A DNA stretch of 64,000 nt from UBA11865 sp041570195 (GTDB taxonomy: Bacteria > Chloroflexota > Anaerolineae > Promineifilales > Promineifilaceae): positions 1 through 64,000 of the forward strand of contig JBFFWQ010000019.1 in NCBI GenBank assembly GCA_041570195.1. Direction: 5' to 3'. Below, piece after piece: positions 31,626-40,309 of this stretch. Position numbers and translations under genes: made by a program. Under the pieces are notes generated by a model. It saw only the letters and a program-made list of their open reading frames with translations. It had not been told where the DNA came from and made no database searches. Within the stretch, counting starts at the first letter, position 1. Every line of letters starts with the position of its first letter.

Positions 31626-32558
31626 ATGAATAGGAAGAGTTTTACCGGAGTCTTGCTTCTGTTGGTTCTGGCTTTAGTCCTCGTCGCGTGTGGCGCGGAG
31701 ACGGCCGAAGAGGTTCAGAATGCGATAGAGGAGGTGGCCCCCACCCTTGAGGCGGCGGCCGAGGAGATAGCCCCGACGCTGGAAGCAGCGGCGACAGAGG
31801 TAATGGAGACCGTGGAAGAAGCCCAGGCCGGCGATTTGCCGGATCTCGGTGGTCGCGAGGTAACGGTAGCCATCGAGAATGCTTACTTGCCATTTAATTA
31901 TATCGACCCGAATTCGGGCGAGCCGGCTGGTTGGGACTACGAAGCCTGGGACACGATTTGCGAACTGTTGAATTGTGTGCCCGTCTACGTCGAGGCGGCC
32001 TGGGAAGGCATGATCCAGGCCGTGGCGGATGGGCAATATGACGCGGCGGCCGATGGTATTACCATCAACGAAGAGCGGGCGGAGATTGTTGACTTCTCGG
32101 ATGGTTATATCAACATCGAGCAACGTCTATTGGTTCGATTAGATGAGGACAGGATCAACTCAATTGAAGACGTTCAAAATGACGAAAGCATAATACCTGG
32201 CACCCAAACGGGCACCACTAACTATGAGACAGCCACTCAATACCTAGACGCTGGCCGGATTCAGGGATATGAGACATTCCCGTTTGCCGTGCAGGCGTTG
32301 ATCGCCGGCGATGTGGATGTGGTATTCATGGATGAGACGGCCGGTCAGGGCTACGTGGGCGTCAATGCCGACCAGTTGAAGCTGGTGGGCGAATCGTTGG
32401 CCAGCGATGCTCTGGGATTCATCTATCCCAAGGGTAGTGACCTGGTTGATCCGGTCAATCAGGCCCTGGCAGCCATGAGGGAAGACGGTACTTTGGAAGA
32501 GCTGGCCGTGAAGTACTTCACCGACGCCTTCACGATCACCTATGATGACCTAGAATAG
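31626..32558 (+). CDS. Family 3 extracellular solute-binding lipoprotein (amino acid ABC type)
   Basis: 310 residues from ATG 31626, fixed by AGGAGG 8-9 nt upstream; the frame stays open 33 codons further up without a ribosome site. Lipobox LVAC with Cys22. Residues about 25-65 are an Ala/Glu helical spacer containing a tandem 11-residue repeat (VAPTLEAAAEE, IAPTLEAAATE). Residues about 70-305 are an SBP_bac_3 domain: VAIENAYLPFNYID, then GWDYEAWDTICELL, AAADGITINEERAEIVDFSD, the hinge and TYDDLE end. It captures a polar amino acid or similar ligand for an ABC importer. The permease and ATPase genes expected downstream are absent because the palindrome centre lies 73 nt after the stop. Confidence 0.92.
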   Translation: MNRKSFTGVLLLLVLALVLVACGAETAEEVQNAIEEVAPTLEAAAEEIAPTLEAAATEVMETVEEAQAGDLPDLGGREVTVAIENAYLPFNYIDPNSGEPAGWDYEAWDTICELLNCVPVYVEAAWEGMIQAVADGQYDAAADGITINEERAEIVDFSDGYINIEQRLLVRLDEDRINSIEDVQNDESIIPGTQTGTTNYETATQYLDAGRIQGYETFPFAVQALIAGDVDVVFMDETAGQGYVGVNADQLKLVGESLASDALGFIYPKGSDLVDPVNQALAAMREDGTLEELAVKYFTDAFTITYDDLE

Positions 32559-32704
32559 CCCGGACGCCTCATAAGCAAACGAAGCGTTGTCAGGCTGAAA
32601 CTATAGACAGATCCGGAAGCGCCAGATGCAATTGCATCTGGCGCTTCCGGATCTGTCTATAGTTTCAGCCTGACAACGCTTCGTTTGCTTATGAGGCGTC
32701 CGGG
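32559..32704. other. Palindrome centre, no gene
   Basis: 146 nt between the two copies of the binding-protein gene. The exact axis is between 32631 and 32632, inside GATGCAATTGCATC. The innermost 40 or so bases read like a GC-rich terminator stem, but no T tract is present. Confidence 0.9.
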
Positions 32705-33637
32705 CTATTCTAGGTCATCATAGGTGATCGTGAAGGCGTCGGTGAAGTACTTCACGGCCAGCTCTTCCAAAGTACCGTCTTCCCTCATGGCTGCCAGGGC
32801 CTGATTGACCGGATCAACCAGGTCACTACCCTTGGGATAGATGAATCCCAGAGCATCGCTGGCCAACGATTCGCCCACCAGCTTCAACTGGTCGGCATTG
32901 ACGCCCACGTAGCCCTGACCGGCCGTCTCATCCATGAATACCACATCCACATCGCCGGCGATCAACGCCTGCACGGCAAACGGGAATGTCTCATATCCCT
33001 GAATCCGGCCAGCGTCTAGGTATTGAGTGGCTGTCTCATAGTTAGTGGTGCCCGTTTGGGTGCCAGGTATTATGCTTTCGTCATTTTGAACGTCTTCAAT
33101 TGAGTTGATCCTGTCCTCATCTAATCGAACCAATAGACGTTGCTCGATGTTGATATAACCATCCGAGAAGTCAACAATCTCCGCCCGCTCTTCGTTGATG
33201 GTAATACCATCGGCCGCCGCGTCATATTGCCCATCCGCCACGGCCTGGATCATGCCTTCCCAGGCCGCCTCGACGTAGACGGGCACACAATTCAACAGTT
33301 CGCAAATCGTGTCCCAGGCTTCGTAGTCCCAACCAGCCGGCTCGCCCGAATTCGGGTCGATATAATTAAATGGCAAGTAAGCATTCTCGATGGCTACCGT
33401 TACCTCGCGACCACCGAGATCCGGCAAATCGCCGGCCTGGGCTTCTTCCACGGTCTCCATTACCTCTGTCGCCGCTGCTTCCAGCGTCGGGGCTATCTCC
33501 TCGGCCGCCGCCTCAAGGGTGGGGGCCACCTCCTCTATCGCATTCTGAACCTCTTCGGCCGTCTCCGCGCCACACGCGACGAGGACTAAAGCCAGAACCA
33601 ACAGAAGCAAGACTCCGGTAAAACTCTTCCTATTCAT
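32705..33637 (-). CDS. Family 3 solute-binding lipoprotein, mirror copy
   Basis: Mirror of 31626-32558 with the same lipobox Cys22, helical 11-residue repeats and SBP_bac_3 domain. The two copies meet tail to tail across the axis, 146 nt apart. Confidence 0.9.
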   Translation of the reverse strand: MNRKSFTGVLLLLVLALVLVACGAETAEEVQNAIEEVAPTLEAAAEEIAPTLEAAATEVMETVEEAQAGDLPDLGGREVTVAIENAYLPFNYIDPNSGEPAGWDYEAWDTICELLNCVPVYVEAAWEGMIQAVADGQYDAAADGITINEERAEIVDFSDGYINIEQRLLVRLDEDRINSIEDVQNDESIIPGTQTGTTNYETATQYLDAGRIQGYETFPFAVQALIAGDVDVVFMDETAGQGYVGVNADQLKLVGESLASDALGFIYPKGSDLVDPVNQALAAMREDGTLEELAVKYFTDAFTITYDDLE

Positions 33638-33776
33638 CTCTTCCAGCCTCCTTTGTGAAGCTACAATACTTCGACTGACAATCGGGCCTGCGTCGACTGT
33701 ATCTCTGTGAATTGTCAACCAGCATTGAACTGCCAACTACTCGGCGAACCGATGCTCAGGGACCCAGGCTTGCGCC

Positions 33777-33804
33777 AGTATATAAAAATCCTCCAATTGG
33801 TCAA
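33777..33804 (-). promoter_or_regulatory. Promoter of the mirrored binding-protein gene
   Basis: Reverse complement of the TTGACC-N16-TATACT promoter at 31459-31486. Confidence 0.65.
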
Positions 33805-33836
33805 TATCGGTCTTGATTTTCGGCGCAGAATGATGG

Positions 33837-34766
33837 ATGATTTGGCCCGATATGGACAATGCCATCGTCTATGATTCCAAGGTTAGGGCGGCGCTAAAGG
33901 AAGGCCGGCCGGTGGTGGCTTTGGAGAGCACGGTTATCACCCACGGCTTGCCTTACCCGGAAAACGTCGAAACAGCCTTGGCTATGGAAGCCGCGGTGCG
34001 CCAGGGTGGCGCCTTGCCGGCCACCGTGGCCGTGCTGGGCGGCCGGCCGACCGTCGGCCTGTCGACCGATCAGCTCAAATACCTGGCCACTCGGCCGGCC
34101 GGCGCTGTTCGTAAATGCAGCCGCCGCGATCTGGCCTTTGCCGTTGCTCGTGGCGAAGATGGCGCGACTACCGTGGCCGGGACGATGATCGTCGCCCACC
34201 GAGCTGGCATAGAATTGTTCGCCACCGGCGGCATCGGCGGCGTTCATCGCGGCCGGCCCTTTGACGTCAGCGCCGATCTGAGCGAGCTCGGCCGGACGCC
34301 GGTGACCGTCGTCTGCAGCGGGGCCAAATCAATCCTGGATCTGCCCCTCACCCTGGAAGTGCTGGAGACCAACGGCGTGCCGGTCATCGGTTATGGCGCC
34401 GGCGAACTGCCAGCCTTCTTCTCCCGCAACAGCGGCCTTTCTTTAGAAATGCGCCTGGATCGACCCGAGGAAGTAGCCCACGTGATAAAGGCCCGGCGCG
34501 CCCTCAAACTGGACTCTGCTCTATTGGTGGCCGTGCCCGTACCGGCCGCCGACGCCTTCGATTCCGCGGAAGCGGAAGCGGCCATCTCCAGGGCCACCCG
34601 GGAAGCCGATGAAGCCGGCATTGTCGGCCCGGCGGCCACGCCCTGGCTCTTGCGCCGGATCAACGAGCTCACTGCCGGGCGCAGCCTTCAAGCCAATGTT
34701 TCATTGCTGAAGAACAACGGGCGTATCGCCGGCCAGATCGCGGCCTCTTTGACCACCGGCCGCTGA
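33837..34766 (+). CDS. psuG: Pseudouridine-5'-phosphate glycosidase, mirror copy
   Basis: Mirror of 30497-31426: 309 residues, all four catalytic positions (Glu30, Lys93, Asp147, Lys164) intact. Confidence 0.94.
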   Translation: MIWPDMDNAIVYDSKVRAALKEGRPVVALESTVITHGLPYPENVETALAMEAAVRQGGALPATVAVLGGRPTVGLSTDQLKYLATRPAGAVRKCSRRDLAFAVARGEDGATTVAGTMIVAHRAGIELFATGGIGGVHRGRPFDVSADLSELGRTPVTVVCSGAKSILDLPLTLEVLETNGVPVIGYGAGELPAFFSRNSGLSLEMRLDRPEEVAHVIKARRALKLDSALLVAVPVPAADAFDSAEAEAAISRATREADEAGIVGPAATPWLLRRINELTAGRSLQANVSLLKNNGRIAGQIAASLTTGR

Positions 34767-34830
34767 CGGTGCTTGAGTTGAAAGCTGCGCCGTGAGCCGT
34801 CAGTCGCAGGCAGCCAGGCCACGTTGACTA

Positions 34831-36336
34831 GTGCTCGATAGAACACAGCGCGAGATGCCAGTGAGTCGACCTCTTCAGCGCCATCGAATTCACCTCCTGT
34901 TGATCCTGCTTGCCGGACTCAGCCTATCCGGGTACTTCGCCCTGCGCCTCTGGTTTCCACTCAGCCCATTCTTTGATCGATTCCCTTTACCAGATGTGCG
35001 CACCCTGGCCCCCACCCTGGGCGAGGCGGCCGCCTATGCTTTGCTACTGGGTGCGCTGTATCTGCTTTACCTGCTGGCCTACAGCCTGGTGCAGCGTCTG
35101 GACTCCGGCCTGTCGATCGTTCTAATCCTGTTCACCGCCGCTCTGTTCTGTCTACCACTGCTATCGACCTTCCCCATCAATGCCACCGACGTCTACCGCT
35201 ACTTCATTCGCGGCCGGATTAGCAGCGTCCATGGTCAAAACCCATTCCTGGTACCGGTAGCCGAACTGGAGGAAGAATCCTTCGCACTCCTGGCCGGTGA
35301 ATGGGCCAACGAGACATCGCCTTACGGGCCAATCTGGGAACTGACTGCCGGCACCACTACGCAAGTCACGTCCGATAACCTGGCGGTCGGATTAGTTACC
35401 TTTAAGGGTATCGCGGCCCTGGCCTTCTTGGCCTGCGGCTTGCTCATCTGGCTGGCCATGAACGATGTCGCGCCCGCCAAACGTTCGGCGCTGACCCTGC
35501 TCTGGGCCTGGAATCCGGCCTTGCTGCTTACCTTCGCCATGGACGGCCACAACGATAGCCTCATGCTGCTCTGGTTACTGCTAGGCTGGTGGCTCATGAT
35601 CCGTGGCCAAACGTTGATTGGTTTGATCGTCATGTTGCTGGCGCCCCTGACCAAGCCCATCGGCCTTTTGCCCCTGCCTTATTTCTTCCTGGCCGGTTGG
35701 CGTCTTTTGCCCGGCCGGCGAGCCAGGCTTCGTTATTTGTTCCTCACCGGAATCAGCGCTTTGGTCCTACTTTGGTTGGCTTTTTTACCTTTTGGCTCGC
35801 CACTGGACCTGGTTCAGCGGCTGTTGGGCGAGGCCACATCCGGCGGCGGCTTCACTCCCCTGGCGCTCTTCATCTTGGAGGCGCGTGAGGCCGGCTTCGA
35901 TCCGCCGGTTTCGACGTCCATTCGCCTGTTCACAGGTGTATTCCTGATCTTCGGTATTTGGTTGGCATGGCTGACCTGGCGCGGCCGATCCCCACTGCGC
36001 GCCGCAGCCGATATCTTCGCCGGCTACATCCTCCAGGCCTTTCGTTTTCGCATCTGGTACACTGCCTGGCCCTTTCCCTGGCTGGTGCTCGATCGCGGCC
36101 GCTCGGCCGATGCCGACGGCGCCTCAAAGGGCCGGCTGGCGGCCGGACTAACCATACTTCTGACCAGCCAATTATCGGTGCTCATCTACGGCCAGATACG
36201 AACCGAACTACTGGGTAATTCACATCTGCGCGCCCATCGAGCAGGCATCGCCTTTACATTTTTACTGCCTCTTCTCGTTGGCGTTGTCGTCGCCGCTTAT
36301 AGCGCACGTTCAGATGACCGCCAAAAAGAAAAATGA
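34831..36336 (+). CDS. GT-C mannosyltransferase-like protein, mirror copy
   Basis: Mirror of 28927-30432. Up to 501 residues with the TDVYRYF acidic loop. ATG 34855 is the alternative start. It overlaps the mirrored YihY gene at 36254-36336. Confidence 0.8.
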   Translation: MLDRTQREMPVSRPLQRHRIHLLLILLAGLSLSGYFALRLWFPLSPFFDRFPLPDVRTLAPTLGEAAAYALLLGALYLLYLLAYSLVQRLDSGLSIVLILFTAALFCLPLLSTFPINATDVYRYFIRGRISSVHGQNPFLVPVAELEEESFALLAGEWANETSPYGPIWELTAGTTTQVTSDNLAVGLVTFKGIAALAFLACGLLIWLAMNDVAPAKRSALTLLWAWNPALLLTFAMDGHNDSLMLLWLLLGWWLMIRGQTLIGLIVMLLAPLTKPIGLLPLPYFFLAGWRLLPGRRARLRYLFLTGISALVLLWLAFLPFGSPLDLVQRLLGEATSGGGFTPLALFILEAREAGFDPPVSTSIRLFTGVFLIFGIWLAWLTWRGRSPLRAAADIFAGYILQAFRFRIWYTAWPFPWLVLDRGRSADADGASKGRLAAGLTILLTSQLSVLIYGQIRTELLGNSHLRAHRAGIAFTFLLPLLVGVVVAAYSARSDDRQKEK

Positions 36337-37144
36337 GACTGCTGATATAAGCCCAGGTTAGAAAGACGATGATTGTCGTCATCGAACCATAGACCAGGTT
36401 GGAAGCCGTCAGGTAATTGGTCACGAAGAAGAGGAACGCCCACTTGGCCACCTCCCACAAGAGACCGGCAACGATAGCTCCCAATATCACGTCAGTCCAC
36501 TGCATGCGCATATTGGGCAGCATATAGTAGAGTAGGGCGAACAACGCCACGTTGAGCAGACCGCTGCTCAGGACACTTAGATACGGCGAAACGCGAATGA
36601 TTTGATCCGGCACGAAACTGTTCACCACCGGGACGACCACGCCCCAGGCTATAGAGCCCAGCAGCAAAAGCGCCGCGGTGGCCAGAGTGACCACGATGGC
36701 CACGGCCCGATGGCGCCAGGCCGGCCGGACCATAACCCCTTCCCAAAGATCATCCATTGCCCGGGTAAACATGTAGATGATAGACGAGGCGGACCAGACC
36801 AGGGCCACGGCCGAAAGGCGGGTAATAGCCCCGAGTGAGGCCGCCATCTGGTCCAGGTAATTGCCCAGCAGATCGTCCAGGGCCGGCACCACAAACTCCA
36901 GCCGCGACAAGATTTCTTGCCATGTCGTCTGCGGGTCCAGCCAGAAGCTGGCGATGCCGATCGTCAATAAGATAAGCGGGAAGATCGAAAAAAGGGCGAA
37001 ATAAGCGGTGGCCGCCCCGTACAACGAAGACTTGAAAGACAGCACATCACGAAGGGCCTCGAAAAACAGCACAAACCAGCCATCCGTCTGCCGATCCAGC
37101 CAGGCCATGCCGTGCCGGCCTCTGTCCTCAAGTCGTGAAATCAT
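36254..37144 (-). CDS. YihY/BrkB family membrane protein, mirror copy
   Basis: Mirror of 28119-29009, 296 residues, six or so membrane helices. Expected to be co-transcribed with the GT39-like gene that precedes it by 25 nt. Confidence 0.9.
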   Translation of the reverse strand: MISRLEDRGRHGMAWLDRQTDGWFVLFFEALRDVLSFKSSLYGAATAYFALFSIFPLILLTIGIASFWLDPQTTWQEILSRLEFVVPALDDLLGNYLDQMAASLGAITRLSAVALVWSASSIIYMFTRAMDDLWEGVMVRPAWRHRAVAIVVTLATAALLLLGSIAWGVVVPVVNSFVPDQIIRVSPYLSVLSSGLLNVALFALLYYMLPNMRMQWTDVILGAIVAGLLWEVAKWAFLFFVTNYLTASNLVYGSMTTIIVFLTWAYISSLIFLFGGHLNVRYKRRRQRQREEAVKM

Positions 37145-37169
37145 TCGTTCCGGCCGCCAACACAGGCCA

Positions 37170-40007
37170 CTACTCCATCTCTATGGGTCGCAGGTAAAGC
37201 ACATCATTATCCCGCAGACCCGGAATAGTAACCAGCAGTCGCTGTCCGTTTTGCGGCCGGTAAAGGCCAACTTCGATGGGGTAGGCGCCGGCGGCCGCAT
37301 CTTGTGGCATCTCTATAAGGTAATTATCGACCACGACTTCCCCGGCCAGCCATTGGTCTGTGGGCTGGGCGCCCTGGCCGGGTATCATGTCCTCTTGCCA
37401 GGCGCAACAAACACCCTCGGGATCCAGCACATGGACGAAGACCGTGTAGCTATCGGCCGGTTCGCTGGCGGCTTGCCACACCAGGGACAGCTCTGCTTTG
37501 CCTGGCTCAACCGACCGTAGATCGTAGCCAAGTAATTCGATTTCACCGCCAAAGGTTGCTCGCAGGGGAAACTGCGTCCTGGGTGGATCAAATAAGCGGT
37601 TGGATGGCTCAACCGTCAACGGACCCAGATCGGCCTCCAGCACGCCCTGGTCACCTCCGTCCAGCAAGCGCATGGCCACGATATAGTCGCCTGGCGGCAA
37701 ATCGACCGGTACCCTGGGCGTCATGTGATCGATGACGAAAGTTGGTGTCGTCCAGGTCTCGAAGGGAAACGTGCCGCGGGCCGGCGGCGTATCCAACACG
37801 ATCCGGCCGCTATTGTTTGCCCCGATGAGTGACAGCCTGGTCGACATGGGTTGCAGCGGGCCATCGGCGGCCCACCATAAGGACAGCCAGAACGGGGCGC
37901 CGGCCGTTACCCTCTGCTCGGCCCTCTCATAACCCAGCAAGCGTAAATTCGGATTAACCTGCATATCCAGCACATTCCCCGGCATGGGCAGATCCTCTAC
38001 CGGCCAGGTGGGGAAGATAGACACGTCCTCGATGGTCAACGCGTTGCCCGCATAACGGCCGCCTTCGTCAAGCAGTGGCAACGGTTGGCCGTTGTCGGCG
38101 TCGAAGATGCCGACGCGCAGATCATAGTATCCCGGCGGCATGCCGCTTCGTAACGGCGCCTCAACCTGCTGAACGACGATATCATCCGGCTGCCACTGAT
38201 CAGCCGGGTACGCAATACTCTCCACCTGGCCCCAGCGATACCCCCAGGCATCCTCCAGATGCACGAATGGCATCAAGTTGCCCGCCGGCGGCCTCTGCAC
38301 CCGCCAATACAGGGTCAGGGATAACGTTTCCCCAGAGTCCGGTTGCCCGATCTCATAACCTACAAGGGTCACCTGGTCGGTGAAATTGGCATTGACCATG
38401 TAAGCCGGCGCAAGCTCCGGCAGCCCCGTCAATTCATACGCCAGGAATGTCGGCCGGCCGTCAGGACCGGCCGGTCCTTCAACGGCCGGTTCTGCAGGCA
38501 GGAATCTCGTCGCCCATTCAGGAGGAGGGCTATTATGCGGGTAGATGTAGAGGGCCGGCTCATCACTTCGAAAGACCAGGGCCTGCCCCTCTGGCAACCA
38601 CTTGAGTTGATCATAACCTTCGCTGAGGAAGGCCATCGTTGGGTGGCGATAGTGCAGCGCCGCCACATAAGCGCTTTTGCCGGCCAAATCGGCCGTGTCG
38701 AGGTAATCGGACACGGCGACCAGGTCTCCGTCGCTCTCGTAAAAGACGTCGGCCCGTGTGGCCCAATCCTCAAAATACGCCCGGCCGGTGGTCGCGCCGC
38801 CAACCAAAAGAATCATGATGGCCGAGAAGGCCCACAGCGCCGGCCGCTTGCTGGCCAGCCCCGATATGGCCAGGCGCACCCGGCCGCCCGCGAATGGTAC
38901 AGCCCGCCAGATCCGGCCCGCGATTCGTACGAGCAGCAAGAAGCCCAAGGCCGGCAAAATGTAGATGAAAGGCAGCAGGCCGACAGCCCGCAGGTTACTG
39001 GGTACAATCTCACCTATCGCCAAGGCTTCAGGCAACACCATAACCAGCGGCATGACCGCCAGCAGCAGATAGGCCGACCGGCGCCAATCGACCGGCTGTT
39101 TGAACCAGCGCAAGGCCGCATACAACCAGCCGGCGATCAACAACACGGCCCATAATGGATAGAACAGTGGCCGTCCGGGGATGTTGAATCGCCAATAAGG
39201 ATCGCCGTCGAGGAAGAGAGCGGCCAACGATCTACCATAGCTCTCGAGTAAGGCCGGCAAGCGGCTTCCCTCGGGCAGCACTTGGCCGGCCCGAACCCAG
39301 AATGTGTCCGGATTATTGGCGAAGTACAGGGCCAGGGGTGCCAGCGCGACGAATCCGACGATGAAGAAGAGGGCTAACTGTTTCAGCCTCAGGCGAACGG
39401 ATTCGCTACCAAACAGTAATGGTAGTAGCCCGAGCAGTAAGGCGATCGGAAAGAAGCGCGCGGCAAGATATGTGTATGCCGTCAGACCCAGCGCCACGCC
39501 GGCCAGGAGCAGCCAAGGCCAGCTTCGCCGCCAATTCGGTTGCCGCACTCCGGCAAACAAGGCGCCGACGACTAGCGCCTGCAGCAGCGGCTGGCTGATA
39601 GCCCGAAATCCCAGTCGACTAAAGAGAACATGCCAAAAACTGACGGCCAACAAGGCAGCCGCCAGCAGCGCGACGCGCCGATCGGCCAACAGCATCCGGC
39701 CCAACCAATACGTGGCCGCCACGGTGAGCAATCCAAGGAAGGCCGCCGTCAACCGCAGAGCAAACACTGAATCACCGGCGACTTGCATGACAGCGGCGGC
39801 AAGATAAAAGAACAGAACTTCCTTGCCGGTGTAGCTGGCTATGAATACCGGACGCTCGCCCCTCAGACCAATTTCGCTGGCCAACACGCCATTGGCCGCT
39901 TCGTCGTAATGCAGGCCAGGGGGAGTCGACGCCAGCTCCGGTAGCCGCAGCGCGGCCGCCAGCAGCAGGCATAGGACCATAATCGACAGAGCCAGGCGAC
40001 GATTCAT
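37170..40007 (-). CDS. GT39-like glycosyltransferase with beta-sandwich repeats, mirror copy
   Basis: Mirror of 25256-28093, 945 residues: GT-C membrane domain with Asp35/Glu36, then three extracytoplasmic beta modules. Confidence 0.83.
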   Translation of the reverse strand: MNRRLALSIMVLCLLLAAALRLPELASTPPGLHYDEAANGVLASEIGLRGERPVFIASYTGKEVLFFYLAAAVMQVAGDSVFALRLTAAFLGLLTVAATYWLGRMLLADRRVALLAAALLAVSFWHVLFSRLGFRAISQPLLQALVVGALFAGVRQPNWRRSWPWLLLAGVALGLTAYTYLAARFFPIALLLGLLPLLFGSESVRLRLKQLALFFIVGFVALAPLALYFANNPDTFWVRAGQVLPEGSRLPALLESYGRSLAALFLDGDPYWRFNIPGRPLFYPLWAVLLIAGWLYAALRWFKQPVDWRRSAYLLLAVMPLVMVLPEALAIGEIVPSNLRAVGLLPFIYILPALGFLLLVRIAGRIWRAVPFAGGRVRLAISGLASKRPALWAFSAIMILLVGGATTGRAYFEDWATRADVFYESDGDLVAVSDYLDTADLAGKSAYVAALHYRHPTMAFLSEGYDQLKWLPEGQALVFRSDEPALYIYPHNSPPPEWATRFLPAEPAVEGPAGPDGRPTFLAYELTGLPELAPAYMVNANFTDQVTLVGYEIGQPDSGETLSLTLYWRVQRPPAGNLMPFVHLEDAWGYRWGQVESIAYPADQWQPDDIVVQQVEAPLRSGMPPGYYDLRVGIFDADNGQPLPLLDEGGRYAGNALTIEDVSIFPTWPVEDLPMPGNVLDMQVNPNLRLLGYERAEQRVTAGAPFWLSLWWAADGPLQPMSTRLSLIGANNSGRIVLDTPPARGTFPFETWTTPTFVIDHMTPRVPVDLPPGDYIVAMRLLDGGDQGVLEADLGPLTVEPSNRLFDPPRTQFPLRATFGGEIELLGYDLRSVEPGKAELSLVWQAASEPADSYTVFVHVLDPEGVCCAWQEDMIPGQGAQPTDQWLAGEVVVDNYLIEMPQDAAAGAYPIEVGLYRPQNGQRLLVTIPGLRDNDVLYLRPIEME

Positions 40008-40068
40008 GGGCCTGATTTTAGCGACAGGCTTCAAATTGGTCGAAATAGGACTATTGTCTTATGTCAAA

Positions 40069-40084
40069 TGTGAAATAATTCACA
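40069..40084. promoter_or_regulatory. CRP/FNR-type operator, mirror copy
   Basis: TGTGAAATAATTCACA, reverse complement of the site at 25179-25194, between mirrored murJ and the glycosyltransferase. Confidence 0.58.
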
Positions 40085-40204
40085 AGCGTAGGTTTTGCGT
40101 AGGAACGGCGATGGTTGGCCGTACAGCCAGCTACAACAGCCTGTCATAGAATAGGTTCTAAGAGACACAAGTACGGTTAAATCTCTTCTTCTCCTCCTTT
40201 TAAC

Positions 40205-40234
40205 GAGAGTCAGGGTTCGGCGTCCCTGACTCTC
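40205..40234. other. murJ leader hairpin, mirror copy
   Basis: 11-bp stem, mirror of 25029-25058, preceding the leader terminator in the direction of murJ. Confidence 0.72.
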
Positions 40235-40245
40235 ACTGAAAACAC

Positions 40246-40278
40246 AGCGGGCCGGTCGATGACCGGCCCGCTTTTTTT
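40246..40278 (+). terminator. murJ leader terminator, mirror copy
   Basis: Stem 40246-40257 with 40261-40272, then a T tract up to 40278. The murJ ATG follows at 40310. Confidence 0.83.
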
Positions 40279-40309
40279 GTTGTCTTGTTCGGACGTATAA
40301 TCCACCTCT

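Larger units (their letters stand above)
1263..32631 (+). repeat. Left arm of a giant perfect inverted repeat
   Basis: Each base x in this arm appears to be the complement of base 65263-x. Spot checks at the centre, at the window end and in many genes and spacers show no mismatch, and all encoded proteins are identical between arms. The arm is at least 31,369 bp; its true outer end cannot be seen because the right arm leaves the window at 64000. The gene content is ordinary chromosomal housekeeping and accessory material, with no recombinase or transposase in or beside it. This arm is taken as the reference copy for annotation. Confidence 0.97.

Noticed and set aside
32559..32704. Palindrome axis as a protelomerase/hairpin telomere site
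   Set aside because: No protelomerase gene, no known telomere motif and no AT-rich resolution site is visible. Kept only as an alternative to an artefact.
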